A stretch of DNA of 5,113 nt from Prevotella sp. CAG:732 (lineage in GTDB: Bacteria; Bacteroidota; Bacteroidia; Bacteroidales; Bacteroidaceae), in contig FR893254.1 in NCBI GenBank assembly GCA_000436035.1, forward strand, positions 3,165 through 8,277, in the 5' to 3' direction. The notes under the pieces were generated by a model. It was not told the DNA's origin and did not search any database. It saw only the letters and a program-made list of their open reading frames with translations. A program made the translations under genes and the position numbers. Shown here piece after piece: positions 5,064-5,113 of this stretch (the first letter of the stretch is position 1; every line of letters starts with the position of its first letter).

Positions 5064-5113
5064 CCTCTATAAGAACAAACTTCTTCCTTTATAAGAACAA
5101 ACTTCTTTCCCTA
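5054..5113. repeat. 22-bp tandem repeat running off the window edge (array 3)
   Basis: Units at 5054-5075 and 5076-5097 differ at one of 22 positions; a third starts at 5098 and is cut by the window end after 16 bases (3 differences). Each unit begins CAAACTTCTTCC and ends TATAAGAA, so AAGAA-CAAAC-TTCTT forms a dyad across every unit junction. The AAGAA/TTCTT arms are shared with array 1. The near identity of units 1 and 2 points to recent duplication. Confidence 0.88.

Noticed and set aside
4886..5113. Open minus-strand frame of about 74 codons entering from the window edge through the repeats
   Set aside because: Its only ATG is two codons before the stop and there is no family resemblance; the apparent peptide (repeating KAFGC.. 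and RYKAFG) is simply the translated 21-bp repeat.
4943..5113. Open plus-strand frame of 57 codons with repeating TSKGF-like heptads
   Set aside because: No start codon, no ribosome-binding signal; the heptad pattern follows automatically from a 21-bp repeat, and it then enters a 22-bp array whose period would shift the frame each unit.
4871..5113. Possible CRISPR array
   Set aside because: Units are contiguous, 21-22 bp, with no unique spacers of constant length and no cas genes.

Overview
The window looks like chromosomal DNA from a Bacteroidota bacterium, most likely Prevotellaceae (Prevotella/Segatella, possibly P. copri-like). Three things point there. The gene order ftsX, DUF3098, uppP, truB, queA, folK is one I recall from Bacteroides/Prevotella genomes. 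A small DUF3098-type membrane protein follows ftsX. The promoter in front of ftsX matches the Bacteroidota primary sigma-factor consensus TTTG-N19-TAnnTTTG exactly. The species assignment is inference from protein wording remembered without a database.

Layout: positions 1-224 hold the 3' end of rpsO (ribosomal protein S15) on the plus strand, followed by a strong intrinsic terminator (253-289). Everything from 297 to 4672 is one block of six minus-strand genes that reads right to left and converges on rpsO: ftsX (3794-4672), a DUF3098 protein (3556-3786), uppP (2686-3480), truB (1969-2676), queA (766-1950) and folK (297-704). Gaps are 7, 75, 9, 18 and 61 nt, so one transcript from the ftsX promoter (4714-4744) could cover all six. 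The two larger gaps contain small sequence features: an AT-rich 11-bp direct repeat before uppP, and a 12-bp perfect inverted repeat before folK that may tune folK expression.

How the genes fit together: FtsX (divisome ABC-type membrane subunit) and UppP (recycling of the undecaprenyl lipid carrier) serve cell-wall growth and division. TruB (tRNA Psi55) and QueA (queuosine precursor epoxyqueuosine) modify tRNA. FolK makes a folate intermediate. This is a growth/housekeeping operon, not a defence or mobile module.

The right-hand 370 bases (4745-5113) contain no convincing gene. They hold three different short tandem arrays with periods of 21-22 bp, whose units carry internal dyad symmetry. 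The central array of four 21-bp units is flanked by a 9-bp perfect inverted repeat. This repeat cluster is the least explained part of the window. I see no CRISPR, IS element, tRNA, rRNA or recognisable new enzymatic system.
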